Below the pieces are notes generated by a model. It ran no database searches. It saw nothing but the letters and a program-made list of their open reading frames with translations, and had not been told where the DNA came from. A stretch of DNA of 22,086 nucleotides from CAZMGG01 sp964565715 (lineage in GTDB: Bacteria; Planctomycetota; UBA1135; UBA2386). Of the stretch, positions 15,377 to 22,086 are shown piece after piece. The stretch is taken from NCBI GenBank assembly GCA_964565715.1, contig CAZMGG010000097.1:1-22086 (forward strand). Reading direction: 5' to 3'. The position numbers and the translations under genes are program-made. Position 1 is the stretch's first letter; every line of letters begins with the position of its first letter.

Positions 15377-17154
15377 CCCTCGACCTCGCGCCGGAGTTCC
15401 ACCCCGACCTGCGCTGGCTGCAGGTCGCGCGCCCGCCCACGCTCGGCGGCGCCCTGCGCGGCCACGTGGTGGCCATCCTGTTCTGGCGCATGGGTTGCGG
15501 CCACAGCCGCAACGCGCTCTTCGACTTGGCCGCCCTGCAGGAACGGCACGAGGACCGGCCCTTCGCGGTGATCGGGATCCACGTGCCGGCGACCCCGGCC
15601 GAACGCGACCTCGAGCGCCTGCGCGCCTTCCTGCAGCGCCACGGCCTGCCGCTGGCGGTGGCCCACGACGAAGCACGGCACTGCTGGACCGCCTGCGGCG
15701 CCACCGGCTGGCCGTTCCTGCTCCTGGTCGACGCCCGCGGCATCCGTCGCTTCGCCGGCCGCGGCGAGCCGAACGTCGCGGCGCTCGCCGGCGCCGTGCA
15801 GGGCCTGCTGGCCGAGGATCCCGGCCTTGGGCTGCGCGCGCCGCTGCCGTTCTGCGCCGTGCCCGAACCGCCGCCGCGCGCGCCCTCCGGCCTCGCGTTC
15901 CCCACAGCGCTCTGTCGCGGCCCAGACGGCAACGTCTGGCTCGCCGACGCGGGCCATCACCGGCTCCTGGTCGTCGATCCGAGCACCTTCGCCGTCGTGC
16001 GCACCATCGGCGATGGCCTGCCCGGCCTCAGCGACGGCGAGGCGCCGCGCTTCCGCGCGCCCACCGGGCTCGCCGCGCACGATGGCTCGGTGCTGGTCTC
16101 CGACGCGGGCAACAGCGCGCTCCGGCGCGTGCTGCCCGATGGCACGGTCCGCACCCTTTGCGGCACCGGGGAGCGTTCCACCGACCGCTATGGCGGCGGC
16201 TACGGCACCGCCCAGGGCCTCAACCGCCCCGCCGGGCTCGCGGCCGACGGCGTGGTGCGGCTCGCCATGGCCGGCGCGCACCAGCTCTGGACGTTCGATC
16301 CGGAGAGCAGCGTCTGCCTCGCCTGGCTCGGCACCGGGCAGGGCGCCTGCACCGATGGCGGCGAGACGGCGACGTTCCAGCAGCCCGAAGGCCTGTGCCG
16401 GGACGGCGACACGCTCTGGGTCGCCGACGCCGGCAATGGCGCCCTGCGCGCGGTGGATCTCGGCCTGGAGCAGGTGCGCACGGTGGCGCGCGGGCTCGGC
16501 TGGCCGACAGCGGTGGTGCGCTGGCAGGACGCGCTGCTGGTGGCGGATGCCGAGGGCGGCCGGGTCTGGTCCGTGCCGGTGTCCGGCGGCACGCCGGTGG
16601 CCTTGCTGGACCGCTCGCACGGCCTCGTGGCCCCCGAGGGCCTCCTGGTGCTCGGCGACGACCTGCTGGTGGCCGATGCGGGCGCGCACCGGCTGCTGGT
16701 CATGGACCTGACGGCCCGCGCATCCGCCGCCACCTTGCGCGAGATCCTCCTGCGCGACGTGCCGGGACCGGCGGAGCCGGGATTGCGGGCGGTGGTGACG
16801 ATGGCCCGCGTGTCATTGTGCCATTTCACCGACGTGACCCTCTGGTTGCGCCCGCCGCCCGCCTTCCAGCGCCGCTGGCCCAATGGCACGCGTCTCCTGC
16901 TGCGCGCCTGCAATGACGATGGCCTGGTGCTGACCGCCGACCTGGAACGCGAGGTCGAGGTGCAGGCCGGGATGGTGCGCATCGACACCGTGCCGATCGC
17001 CGAGGCCGGCGAGGGCGTGCTGCGGCTGGACCTGCGCGGCCCCCTGCACCCGGATGGCGAGATGGGCTCCATGCGCCTCTGTTGCGTGGTGCCGGTGCGC
17101 ACCGCCGGCGACGGCGCCCTGGAGGCGCGCATCGAGGTCGCCCGTTCCGGCTGA
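15373..17154 (+). CDS. NHLRC2-like protein: thioredoxin-like domain plus NHL beta-propeller
   Basis: A 593-residue protein with the three-part layout of NHLRC2: a thioredoxin-like domain (about 1-150), NHL repeats forming a beta-propeller (about 165-460), and a C-terminal beta-sandwich-like region (about 475-593). Repeats are visible as PTALCRGPDGNVWLADAGHH, APTGLAAHDGSVLVSDAGN, RPAGLAADGVVRLAMAGAHQ, QPEGLCRDGDTLWVADAGN, a degenerate unit near 16500, and APEGLLVLGDDLLVADAGAH. The thioredoxin active-site region reads FWRMGCGHS, so C42 is present but the resolving position is S45; human NHLRC2 has CINC here. The cis-Pro segment TGWPFLLLVD is present. It has no signal peptide. ATG 15373 overlaps the glpD stop, implying coupled translation. 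The biochemical role of bacterial homologues is unclear; redox disulfide exchange by the usual two-Cys route is not possible here. Confidence 0.85.
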   Translation: MTLDLAPEFHPDLRWLQVARPPTLGGALRGHVVAILFWRMGCGHSRNALFDLAALQERHEDRPFAVIGIHVPATPAERDLERLRAFLQRHGLPLAVAHDEARHCWTACGATGWPFLLLVDARGIRRFAGRGEPNVAALAGAVQGLLAEDPGLGLRAPLPFCAVPEPPPRAPSGLAFPTALCRGPDGNVWLADAGHHRLLVVDPSTFAVVRTIGDGLPGLSDGEAPRFRAPTGLAAHDGSVLVSDAGNSALRRVLPDGTVRTLCGTGERSTDRYGGGYGTAQGLNRPAGLAADGVVRLAMAGAHQLWTFDPESSVCLAWLGTGQGACTDGGETATFQQPEGLCRDGDTLWVADAGNGALRAVDLGLEQVRTVARGLGWPTAVVRWQDALLVADAEGGRVWSVPVSGGTPVALLDRSHGLVAPEGLLVLGDDLLVADAGAHRLLVMDLTARASAATLREILLRDVPGPAEPGLRAVVTMARVSLCHFTDVTLWLRPPPAFQRRWPNGTRLLLRACNDDGLVLTADLEREVEVQAGMVRIDTVPIAEAGEGVLRLDLRGPLHPDGEMGSMRLCCVVPVRTAGDGALEARIEVARSG

Positions 17155-17169
17155 TCCAGGCGTGATCAG
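17151..17169. terminator. Hairpin holding both stop codons of a convergent pair
   Basis: CTGATC (17151-17156) and GATCAG (17164-17169) form a 6-bp stem with a 7-base loop. The left arm contains the TGA of the NHLRC2-like gene (17152-17154) and the right arm the complementary TGA of nagA (17166-17168). It may act as a minimal bidirectional terminator; there is no U-tract. Confidence 0.35.
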
Positions 17170-18275
17170 GCCCGCAGCGCGCGGAACGTCCCGTCGGCCT
17201 CGCGCACGCTGAACGCGGCCCGCATGCCCGGCGCGATCGACCCGAAGCCCTGCGCGCCGATCGCCTGCGCCGGATTGCTGGCCGCCACCCGCGCCAGGGT
17301 CCAGGCGCCCGCCTGCGGCACGAACCGGGCGAAGTTGGCGGCGGCCTGCCCCATGGTCAGCGCCGACCCGGCGAGCGCTCCGGTCGGGCTGCGCACCACG
17401 CCTTCCCGCAGCTCCACCTCGACGCCGCCGAGCCGGTAGCGGCCTTCCCCCATGCCCGCCGCCGCCGCCGCGTCGGTCACCAGCACCGTCCGATCCGCGC
17501 CCAGGATGCGGAACGCGTTGCGCACCATCGCCGGATGCACGTGGGCGCCGTCCACGATCAACGGGCAGCGCAGTCGTTCCTCGTCCAGCGCCAGCCCGGC
17601 CACGCCTGGCTCGCGATGGTGCAGCGGCCCCATCACGTTGAACAGGTGCGTCACCATCGAGGCGCCGGCGGCCACGCATTCGGCGAAGCCGGTGGTGCCG
17701 CGCACGTGACCCAGCGCGACGGTGACGCCTGCCGCGCGCAGCGCCGCCACCGCCGCCGGCGCCCCGGGCCGCGTGTGCGCCAGCGTGACGAGGCGCAGCG
17801 TGCCGGCTGCGGCGTCCACCAGGGCCTGCACCCGAGCCGGCGTCGGATCGACGAAGCAGGCCTCGTCGTGCACGCCGGGTGCATCGAGGAACGGACCCTC
17901 GAGATGCAGCCCCAGCGGCTCGGCGCCCTGGCCGCGGAACGTGCGGAGCCAGCGGGCCACCGCGGCGACCTGTTCGAGCAGCAGATCCCACGGCGCCGTG
18001 ATGAGGGTCGGCAGGAACGCCACCGCGCCGCCGCGCCACACCGCGTCCGCCACCGCATCCAGCGCCTCGGGGGTCGCCTCGTCGACGCCGCGCCCGCCGG
18101 CCCCGTTCACCTGCAGATCGACGAAGCCCGGCAGCACCAGGGGCAGGCCTTCGGCGGAGGCCGCGGGATCGCAGTGGATCGCGGTGATCGTGCCGGCCTC
18201 GACCTGGATGCGGGCCCCGACCATGACGGTGGCCGGCAGCGCGGCGGAGCGGGCCAACAGATCGTTTCTGCTCAC
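17166..18275 (-). CDS. nagA: N-acetylglucosamine-6-phosphate deacetylase NagA
   Basis: NagA removes the acetyl group from GlcNAc-6-phosphate in amino-sugar recycling and chitin or peptidoglycan use. From GTG 18275 the protein has 369 residues, near the family norm. The amidohydrolase barrel shows PGFVDLQVNGAGG with Q55 and N57 in place of the HxH motif, as in the single-metal E. coli enzyme; HLEGP (H124, E126); H190 in ALGHVRGT; H210 in THLFNVMGP; H245 in VDGAHVHP; and catalytic D268 in LVTDAAAAAGM. The C-terminal GSIAPGMRAAFSV block re-forms the small beta domain. The frame is open to 18434, but the extra residues are arginine-rich and unlike the family, so GTG 18275 is preferred. No nagB or transporter is adjacent. 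It converges on the NHLRC2-like gene with 11 bp between stops. Confidence 0.93.
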   Translation of the reverse strand: MSRNDLLARSAALPATVMVGARIQVEAGTITAIHCDPAASAEGLPLVLPGFVDLQVNGAGGRGVDEATPEALDAVADAVWRGGAVAFLPTLITAPWDLLLEQVAAVARWLRTFRGQGAEPLGLHLEGPFLDAPGVHDEACFVDPTPARVQALVDAAAGTLRLVTLAHTRPGAPAAVAALRAAGVTVALGHVRGTTGFAECVAAGASMVTHLFNVMGPLHHREPGVAGLALDEERLRCPLIVDGAHVHPAMVRNAFRILGADRTVLVTDAAAAAGMGEGRYRLGGVEVELREGVVRSPTGALAGSALTMGQAAANFARFVPQAGAWTLARVAASNPAQAIGAQGFGSIAPGMRAAFSVREADGTFRALRA

Positions 18276-18283
18276 GGCCGGCA

Positions 18284-18311
18284 AACCTATGATCCGCGGC
18301 CGATCGTGCAA
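18284..18311 (-). promoter_or_regulatory. Possible nagA promoter giving a near-leaderless transcript
   Basis: On the minus strand TTGCAC (18311-18306), a 16-bp spacer and TAGGTT (18289-18284) resemble a sigma70 promoter. The expected start point is only a few bases before GTG 18275. Both boxes are imperfect, so this is tentative. Confidence 0.3.
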
Positions 18312-18421
18312 GCAGAGCGCCGCCTTCCCTCCGTAATCCTGCCGCAAGTCGTGGAGAGGGATGCGGATACCACGGAGCGCGTGCGGGCGGGAACGGAGCG
18401 TTTGGATCCGCGGTCGCGCTC

Positions 18422-18449
18422 TTGACAAGGGCATGATCGACGCTATGCT
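18422..18449 (+). promoter_or_regulatory. Sigma70-type promoter upstream of the glycosidase-like gene
   Basis: A perfect -35 TTGACA (18422-18427), a 16-bp spacer and a -10 TATGCT (18444-18449) predict transcription from about 18456, giving a roughly 40-base leader before ATG 18497. It is the best promoter match in the window. Confidence 0.7.
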
Positions 18450-18485
18450 TCGCCGCGGTTCGGAGACGGAAGCTGGCCCACCAGC

Positions 18486-18492
18486 AAGGTGA
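18486..18492 (+). promoter_or_regulatory. Shine-Dalgarno for ATG 18497
   Basis: AAGGTGA, 4 bases before ATG 18497, matches the 3' part of the full anti-SD complement (AGGTGAT). Together with the promoter it marks 18497 as a real translation start, although that frame closes after 37 codons. Confidence 0.75.
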
Positions 18493-18496
18493 TCCG

Positions 18497-18610
18497 ATGA
18501 ACGACGCCGCAGCGCACGTCACGTCACGTCACGTCACGTCACGTCATGGGACGATGTCGCCGTCGTTGATCCGCTACTGCACTCGGGCGACCCGGACTAC
18601 GCAGACCTGA
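18497..18610 (+). CDS. Short leader frame: probable OFF-phase start of the glycosidase-like gene
   Basis: ATG 18497 has a strong promoter and Shine-Dalgarno. It is read MNDAAA, then two HVTSR units encoded by the CACGT tract, then HGTMSPSLIRY and on to TGA at 18608-18610, 37 residues in all. The residues after the tract are not recognisable. The frame is +1 relative to the glycosidase frame. Removing 5 bp within the tract converts the read-through to SWDDVAVVDPLL and continues to 20016, which would give a protein of about 504 residues. I therefore interpret this small frame as the 5' end of the glycosidase-like gene in an out-of-frame state, not as an independent peptide gene. Confidence 0.6.
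   Translation: MNDAAAHVTSRHVTSRHGTMSPSLIRYCTRATRTTQT
18515..18546 (+). repeat. Pentanucleotide tandem repeat (CACGT)6 plus CA
   Basis: Six perfect, uninterrupted copies of CACGT run from 18515 to 18544, followed by CA. A 5-bp unit changes the reading frame with each gain or loss, and it encodes the same five codons (His, Val, Thr, Ser, Arg) in all three forward frames, with no stop. It starts 18 bp into the translated region that begins at ATG 18497, as in simple-sequence contingency loci. Confidence 0.95.
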
Positions 18611-18684
18611 TCGGGCTCAATCCGCCGCCGCCGAACGGGCTGAACAACATCACGTTCTGGAACCGCAGTCCGGGCACGCCCCGG

Positions 18685-20016
18685 ATGGACGCCGAACTGG
18701 CCAACGTGACCCCGGACAACCCGTTTGGGGCGACCCTGGCGGCGAGCTTCATCACCGAGTGCATGCAGGCGATTCCGGCGACGACGGCCGGCGCGATCCT
18801 GCTGTGGGACGTCATGAACGAGCCGATCCCGCTGCCGTCGCGGGTGCAGTGGGTCAGCGGGTCGATGGCGCACGTGAAGCAGGTGGACGTCAGCGCCAAT
18901 GGCGTGAGCCGGACCACCCTCTGGAGCTACCGGGTCACCGATGTCTTCCCGGCATCCATCGAGCTGGCCACCGACGTCAACTGCGACGTCATCGGCCTGC
19001 ACGCCTACGGCAACACGCGCGCGACGCTGGAGAGCCTCGTGTACGACGCCATCTTCCTCGACGACGGGGGCGTGGTCGGCAAGCCGCTGATCTGCACGGA
19101 GATCGGCTACCCCGGCATCGGCATGTCCTATCGGGATACCATCCGCTACTGCCGCGACCGCGTGCCGGCGGGATCGCCCCCCGGCAGCAGCCCCGGCGTG
19201 CCTCGCCCGGATCTTGGCGGGAGCGCGCGCGGCATCGGGTTCATGCCGTGGGCCTTCATGATCGGCTACTACAACGCTGGAACCGGCTGGCTCGACCGCC
19301 TGCCGTTCAGCTACGGCACGGGATTGTTCTACTTCGACGGCCAGGTGCGGGAGGAGGACGCGGTCATGGCCTTCGTCGAGCATGCGATTGCCCAGGGTAT
19401 TCCTGCCAACGCGCTCTGGTCGCGCCCCGGCAGCAATCAGAGCGGTTACGTGCTGGTGCAGAAGGCGGCGCAGGGCGATCCGCACTACGTCGACCCAGGG
19501 CTCGGCGCCAACGTCAAGCCCGCCTACGACGACTACGCGACGCTCCAGTTGCTGCTGACGGCGCCGAGCTGGTTCTGGCAGTCGACCGGGTGGACGTATG
19601 AGCTCTACAAGGACGTCGCGACGCTGTTCATGCGGGTCTCCGAGGCTCACGACCGCCTGGACATCGCCTCCCTTGCATCACGCAACAACGGCAATCCGGT
19701 CACGGCCCAGCCGCCGCCACCGGGGCATCACGCCTACAACCCGTTGCTGCTGCAATGGTCGATGGAGGCCCAGCCCGGCCGCGATCCGCTGACAGGCGAG
19801 CCGAACAACCGCGCCTTCTATGCGATGCTGACGCGGTTGGAGAATCAGCTCCAACTGTGTTCCGGCAACCCGCGGACTTGCTCCAGCACCTTGCGCCCCT
19901 GGGACACGACCTACCCTCTGCAGGCCGAGTCCGTGCGACTGGTGGCGGAGCACTACCTGCAGCCCTGGGCGCAGATGCTGGCGCAGTACATCCTGCCGCG
20001 AGGCGGGCCGTACTGA
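18685..20016 (+). CDS. Clan GH-A (GH5-like) glycoside hydrolase, 5' end out of frame with its start signals
   Basis: From the first in-frame ATG (18685) this is 443 residues. The acid/base glutamate is E46 in ILLWDVMNEP and the nucleophile E139 in KPLICTEIGYPG, 93 residues apart, with DVIGLHAYGN between them; this is the beta4-to-beta7 layout of GH5-like barrels. The C-terminal half (about 240-443) is not recognised. The frame is open upstream to 18493 with no ATG, GTG or TTG, and ATG 18685 has no Shine-Dalgarno. The nearest start signals, at 18497, are in another frame, separated by the CACGT tract. Strands beta1-beta3 expected before NEP are largely missing, even counting the upstream open part, and no signal peptide is seen. 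It may be phase-variable, 5'-truncated or mis-assembled. The propeller gene follows after 83 bp. Confidence 0.7.
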   Translation: MDAELANVTPDNPFGATLAASFITECMQAIPATTAGAILLWDVMNEPIPLPSRVQWVSGSMAHVKQVDVSANGVSRTTLWSYRVTDVFPASIELATDVNCDVIGLHAYGNTRATLESLVYDAIFLDDGGVVGKPLICTEIGYPGIGMSYRDTIRYCRDRVPAGSPPGSSPGVPRPDLGGSARGIGFMPWAFMIGYYNAGTGWLDRLPFSYGTGLFYFDGQVREEDAVMAFVEHAIAQGIPANALWSRPGSNQSGYVLVQKAAQGDPHYVDPGLGANVKPAYDDYATLQLLLTAPSWFWQSTGWTYELYKDVATLFMRVSEAHDRLDIASLASRNNGNPVTAQPPPPGHHAYNPLLLQWSMEAQPGRDPLTGEPNNRAFYAMLTRLENQLQLCSGNPRTCSSTLRPWDTTYPLQAESVRLVAEHYLQPWAQMLAQYILPRGGPY

Positions 20017-20086
20017 GCGGAAGTCCGTTCATGGCAGCGACTTGCAAATCCATGGGGCTACGAGATCCGTGGCAGCCAAAGGCGCG

Positions 20087-20092
20087 AAGGAG
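20087..20092 (+). promoter_or_regulatory. Shine-Dalgarno for the propeller gene
   Basis: AAGGAG ends 7 bases before ATG 20100 and supports that start. Confidence 0.8.
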
Positions 20093-20099
20093 AGCGACG

Positions 20100-22086
20100 A
20101 TGGACAGTAGCAGACCAAGTTGGAGTGGTATCCTCCCCGGTGTGTTGATCCTCCTGGCAGGCTTGGCTCGCGGGCAGACTCCGCCCTGGGGTCCTGCGCA
20201 GTGGGGGATGCCGGGCAGCAACGTTCCGGGGCCGGTGTTCCAGTGCGTGGAGGTGTTCCCGCGGCCTGGGGATCCGGGGCAGTCGCCCAGCCAGTGCCCG
20301 ACCTTGCGGGGCTGCGGTGTCCGAGGCTTCCGGGACGACATGGGGACGCCCGACCCGAACGATGACCGGGAGTACATGGTGGCCGCCCGGAGCGATGGCA
20401 TCCTCATCGCGGATGTCACCCCGAACCGGGATGTCAGTCCGTCCCTCGACCCTGGGATCCCGTCGGCACGCATGGTCCTGTTCGCACCCGAGCCCGGTCC
20501 TGTCCCGGCGGCGCAGGGACTCCAGGACTTCCTCAACGGGACGCCGGCTGCCGATTCCGCGAATCCTGGTCTGGCGAAGTTGCTGACGACGTCGTATTGC
20601 CCCCCGCCGGCGAGCCAACCGGCCTTCCCGGGACAATGGCGGACGTGGATGAGCACCGAGACCACGAATCGGGAGGTGTGCGTCTATCGTGCGCCTGCAA
20701 CCAGCGCATATTTCACCAGCGCAAATGCCGGGGATTGGTTCGTGTACAGCGTGAACAAGTGGCGTCCGGGGGTATGGGTGCTGCGGCTGAACCGCAGCGG
20801 ATCGGGCGACCTCTTCGTGGCCAGTAGCGTCTGGCACCCGATTCCAAGCGTGGCGGGAGCGACAGGCACTGCGACGACGCTGGGTGGCTGCCACAACATC
20901 TTCGTGGACTCGCATGCTGGCCGGGAGGCGCTGTACGTCACTGACGACGACCATCGTCAAGTGGTCCAGATCATGATTCCGGACCCTGTCTCCCCTGGAG
21001 TCACGGTACCGCCCGGCAATGGCGTGCGCCAGGTCCACAGTCTTGCTGGCCTCGCGTACCATGACGCGGAACCGATCGGCGATCGCCTGTTCATTTCGGA
21101 GACGTTCACCAAATCGACCTTCATCATCGACCTGCCGATCCTTGCACCGAACCCGACCGTGGCAGAGACCTTGGTGCCGCCGGGTCCACCCGCATCAGGA
21201 GGCCACAGCGTCTACGTCGATACGTCCACCCCGTTCGCGGGAGGACGACTGTACGCCCTGAGTGAGCCATCCGACCTGCCTCGCCCCGACGGAAGCAACT
21301 TCAGCGTCTATTACTATGACCCATCCGCCGGCAGCGACAACGGCTTCCTGTTTCAGGTCCCCTATCTCGTTCCTGATGGCATGGGTATGACGAATCCGCC
21401 CGCGACGGTATCGCCCGTCCACAATCTGCGCGGTCTGGGTCGGACCGGCTTTGTCGCCATGTATCGGGAGGGCATCAGCATGGTGGATCTACTGCGACAT
21501 GAGTATCCCGGCTATCCAATAGAAGAAGCCGCGCTCATGGTCCTCGGCAGCTTCGATACCAGTACGCGCACCAAGGGTCAGCCGTTGGCGCCGCCGAACT
21601 ACCCTACCACAGCGCCAACGTGGGCGCTACAGTGCACGAAGGCACAATGGGAGCAGAACGAATGGCCGAACATGGGCTACTTCGACAACTTCCTTGGGGC
21701 ATGGGACGTGGCCGTCGAGCAGGACTCGGGTCTGATCTACGCGACGCTCGGACCTACAGCAAACCCGGCCGGTGGCGAGCACTTCCTGACCGCTGGGGTG
21801 TTCCGGGTGAAGCAGGGGCATGTCAACCGGTACTGGGATGCGACTCCCTTCCCTGCCGCCAGTCCGCCAAGTCCGACCGAAGGGCTCTACCCCAGGTTTG
21901 TCACGATGAACGGACCGGCGCGCCAGGGTCACATGCTGTTGCTTGGAGATGTGACCCAGTACCCTTCATCCAACGCCAATGGGGAGCTCCGTTACAAGTA
22001 CACCCTTCATTTGCAGGCAAATCAACCTCCAGCCGGCAACCAGGCCATCCCCGGTCAGAACCCGGCCACGATGGGCGGCAGCCAGT
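20100..22086 (+). CDS. Secreted LVIVD / choice-of-anchor-B-like beta-propeller protein (partial, runs off the window)
   Basis: An open frame from ATG 20100 to the window end, at least 662 residues with no stop. The N-terminus is a signal peptide (basic start, then GILPGVLILLAGLA, likely cleaved near ARGQ). The mature part is beta-rich with propeller-like units. Examples are YMVAARSDGILIADVTP (about 95-112), REALYVTDDDHRQVVQIM, IGDRLFISETFTKSTFIIDL, and HNLRGLGRTGFVAMYREGI followed by SMVDLL and LGSFDT (about 440-485). The last matches LVIVD repeats, where HN-x-Y is followed by G-L-xx-hD and a YFDT-like turn. Later, GAWDVAVEQDSGLIYATLG fits the final GAW-xV strand seen in such proteins. It is probably cell-surface or extracellular. 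The ligand or activity is unknown. Codon use is less GC-biased than in most of the window. A close Shine-Dalgarno supports the start; it probably shares a transcript with the glycosidase-like gene. Confidence 0.75.
   Translation, partial: MDSSRPSWSGILPGVLILLAGLARGQTPPWGPAQWGMPGSNVPGPVFQCVEVFPRPGDPGQSPSQCPTLRGCGVRGFRDDMGTPDPNDDREYMVAARSDGILIADVTPNRDVSPSLDPGIPSARMVLFAPEPGPVPAAQGLQDFLNGTPAADSANPGLAKLLTTSYCPPPASQPAFPGQWRTWMSTETTNREVCVYRAPATSAYFTSANAGDWFVYSVNKWRPGVWVLRLNRSGSGDLFVASSVWHPIPSVAGATGTATTLGGCHNIFVDSHAGREALYVTDDDHRQVVQIMIPDPVSPGVTVPPGNGVRQVHSLAGLAYHDAEPIGDRLFISETFTKSTFIIDLPILAPNPTVAETLVPPGPPASGGHSVYVDTSTPFAGGRLYALSEPSDLPRPDGSNFSVYYYDPSAGSDNGFLFQVPYLVPDGMGMTNPPATVSPVHNLRGLGRTGFVAMYREGISMVDLLRHEYPGYPIEEAALMVLGSFDTSTRTKGQPLAPPNYPTTAPTWALQCTKAQWEQNEWPNMGYFDNFLGAWDVAVEQDSGLIYATLGPTANPAGGEHFLTAGVFRVKQGHVNRYWDATPFPAASPPSPTEGLYPRFVTMNGPARQGHMLLLGDVTQYPSSNANGELRYKYTLHLQANQPPAGNQAIPGQNPATMGGSQ

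Noticed and set aside
13375..17154. Very long uninterrupted forward frame of over 1200 codons reaching through glpD into the NHLRC2-like gene
   Set aside because: Only the portion from 15373 is the real NHLRC2-like gene. The upstream part is Arg/Pro/Ala low-complexity sequence, overlapping glpD in another frame, as expected from high GC.
18515..18546. CRISPR or iteron-type origin interpretation of the CACGT array
   Set aside because: The unit is only 5 bp with no spacers, there is no AT-rich region or replication gene, and it lies within a translated start region.
18685..18687. ATG 18685 as the true start of the glycosidase-like gene
   Set aside because: It has no Shine-Dalgarno, and the open frame continues upstream with protein-like composition. 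A promoter and Shine-Dalgarno exist 190 bp earlier. I keep it only as the conventional coordinate.

Overview
This is a GC-rich (about 70% by eye) bacterial window with short intergenic gaps and no RNA genes, CRISPR arrays, insertion sequences or phage genes that I can recognise. It carries 18 protein-coding genes or gene parts, nearly all recognisable by family. The organism is probably an environmental bacterium. The secreted squalene-cyclase-like alpha/alpha-toroid protein, the secreted LVIVD-type beta-propeller, the NHLRC2-like protein and the high GC would fit a planctomycete-type lineage, but this is a weak inference. A run of 10 Ns at 349-358 shows that the source is a scaffolded draft assembly.

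Layout. (1) 1-2662: an RNA-repair neighbourhood. An E. coli-type RNA ligase rtcB (minus, incomplete) diverges from two tandem, translationally coupled polymerase-beta-type nucleotidyltransferases (plus). (2) 2743-5332: sedoheptulose-7-phosphate isomerase gmhA, an orphan membrane-anchored protein on the minus strand, and a secreted alpha/alpha-toroid protein. (3) 10896-5348: a six-gene minus-strand run: DUF2203 protein, Dabb protein, hybrid histidine kinase, malate dehydrogenase, TSUP transporter and SDR oxidoreductase. A strong hairpin after the DUF2203 gene probably splits it into two or more transcripts. (4) 11118-13759: electron-transfer-flavoprotein:ubiquinone oxidoreductase (plus) converging on a methyltransferase-like gene (minus). 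(5) 13790-18275: glycerol-3-phosphate dehydrogenase overlapping by 4 bp a thioredoxin-NHL (NHLRC2-like) gene, converging on nagA (N-acetylglucosamine-6-phosphate deacetylase). (6) 18422-22086: an accessory-looking segment with less GC-biased sequence, holding a clan GH-A glycosidase-like gene and a secreted beta-propeller gene that runs off the window.

The most notable feature is the 5' end of the glycosidase-like gene. A near-consensus sigma70 promoter, a strong Shine-Dalgarno and an ATG at 18497 are followed at once by six perfect copies of the pentanucleotide CACGT. In the sequence as given, that ATG is out of frame with the glycosidase reading frame and stops after 37 codons. Loss of one repeat unit (or gain of two) would fuse them. 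This is the architecture of a phase-variable contingency locus, and here it would be in the OFF state. Two alternatives remain: a repeat-length error in the assembly, or a 5'-truncated decaying gene.

Functional threads: RNA end repair (rtcB plus two nucleotidyltransferases), respiratory electron entry to the quinone pool (ETF-QO, GlpD, with malate dehydrogenase nearby), sugar and envelope metabolism (gmhA, nagA), and secreted or surface proteins at the right-hand end.
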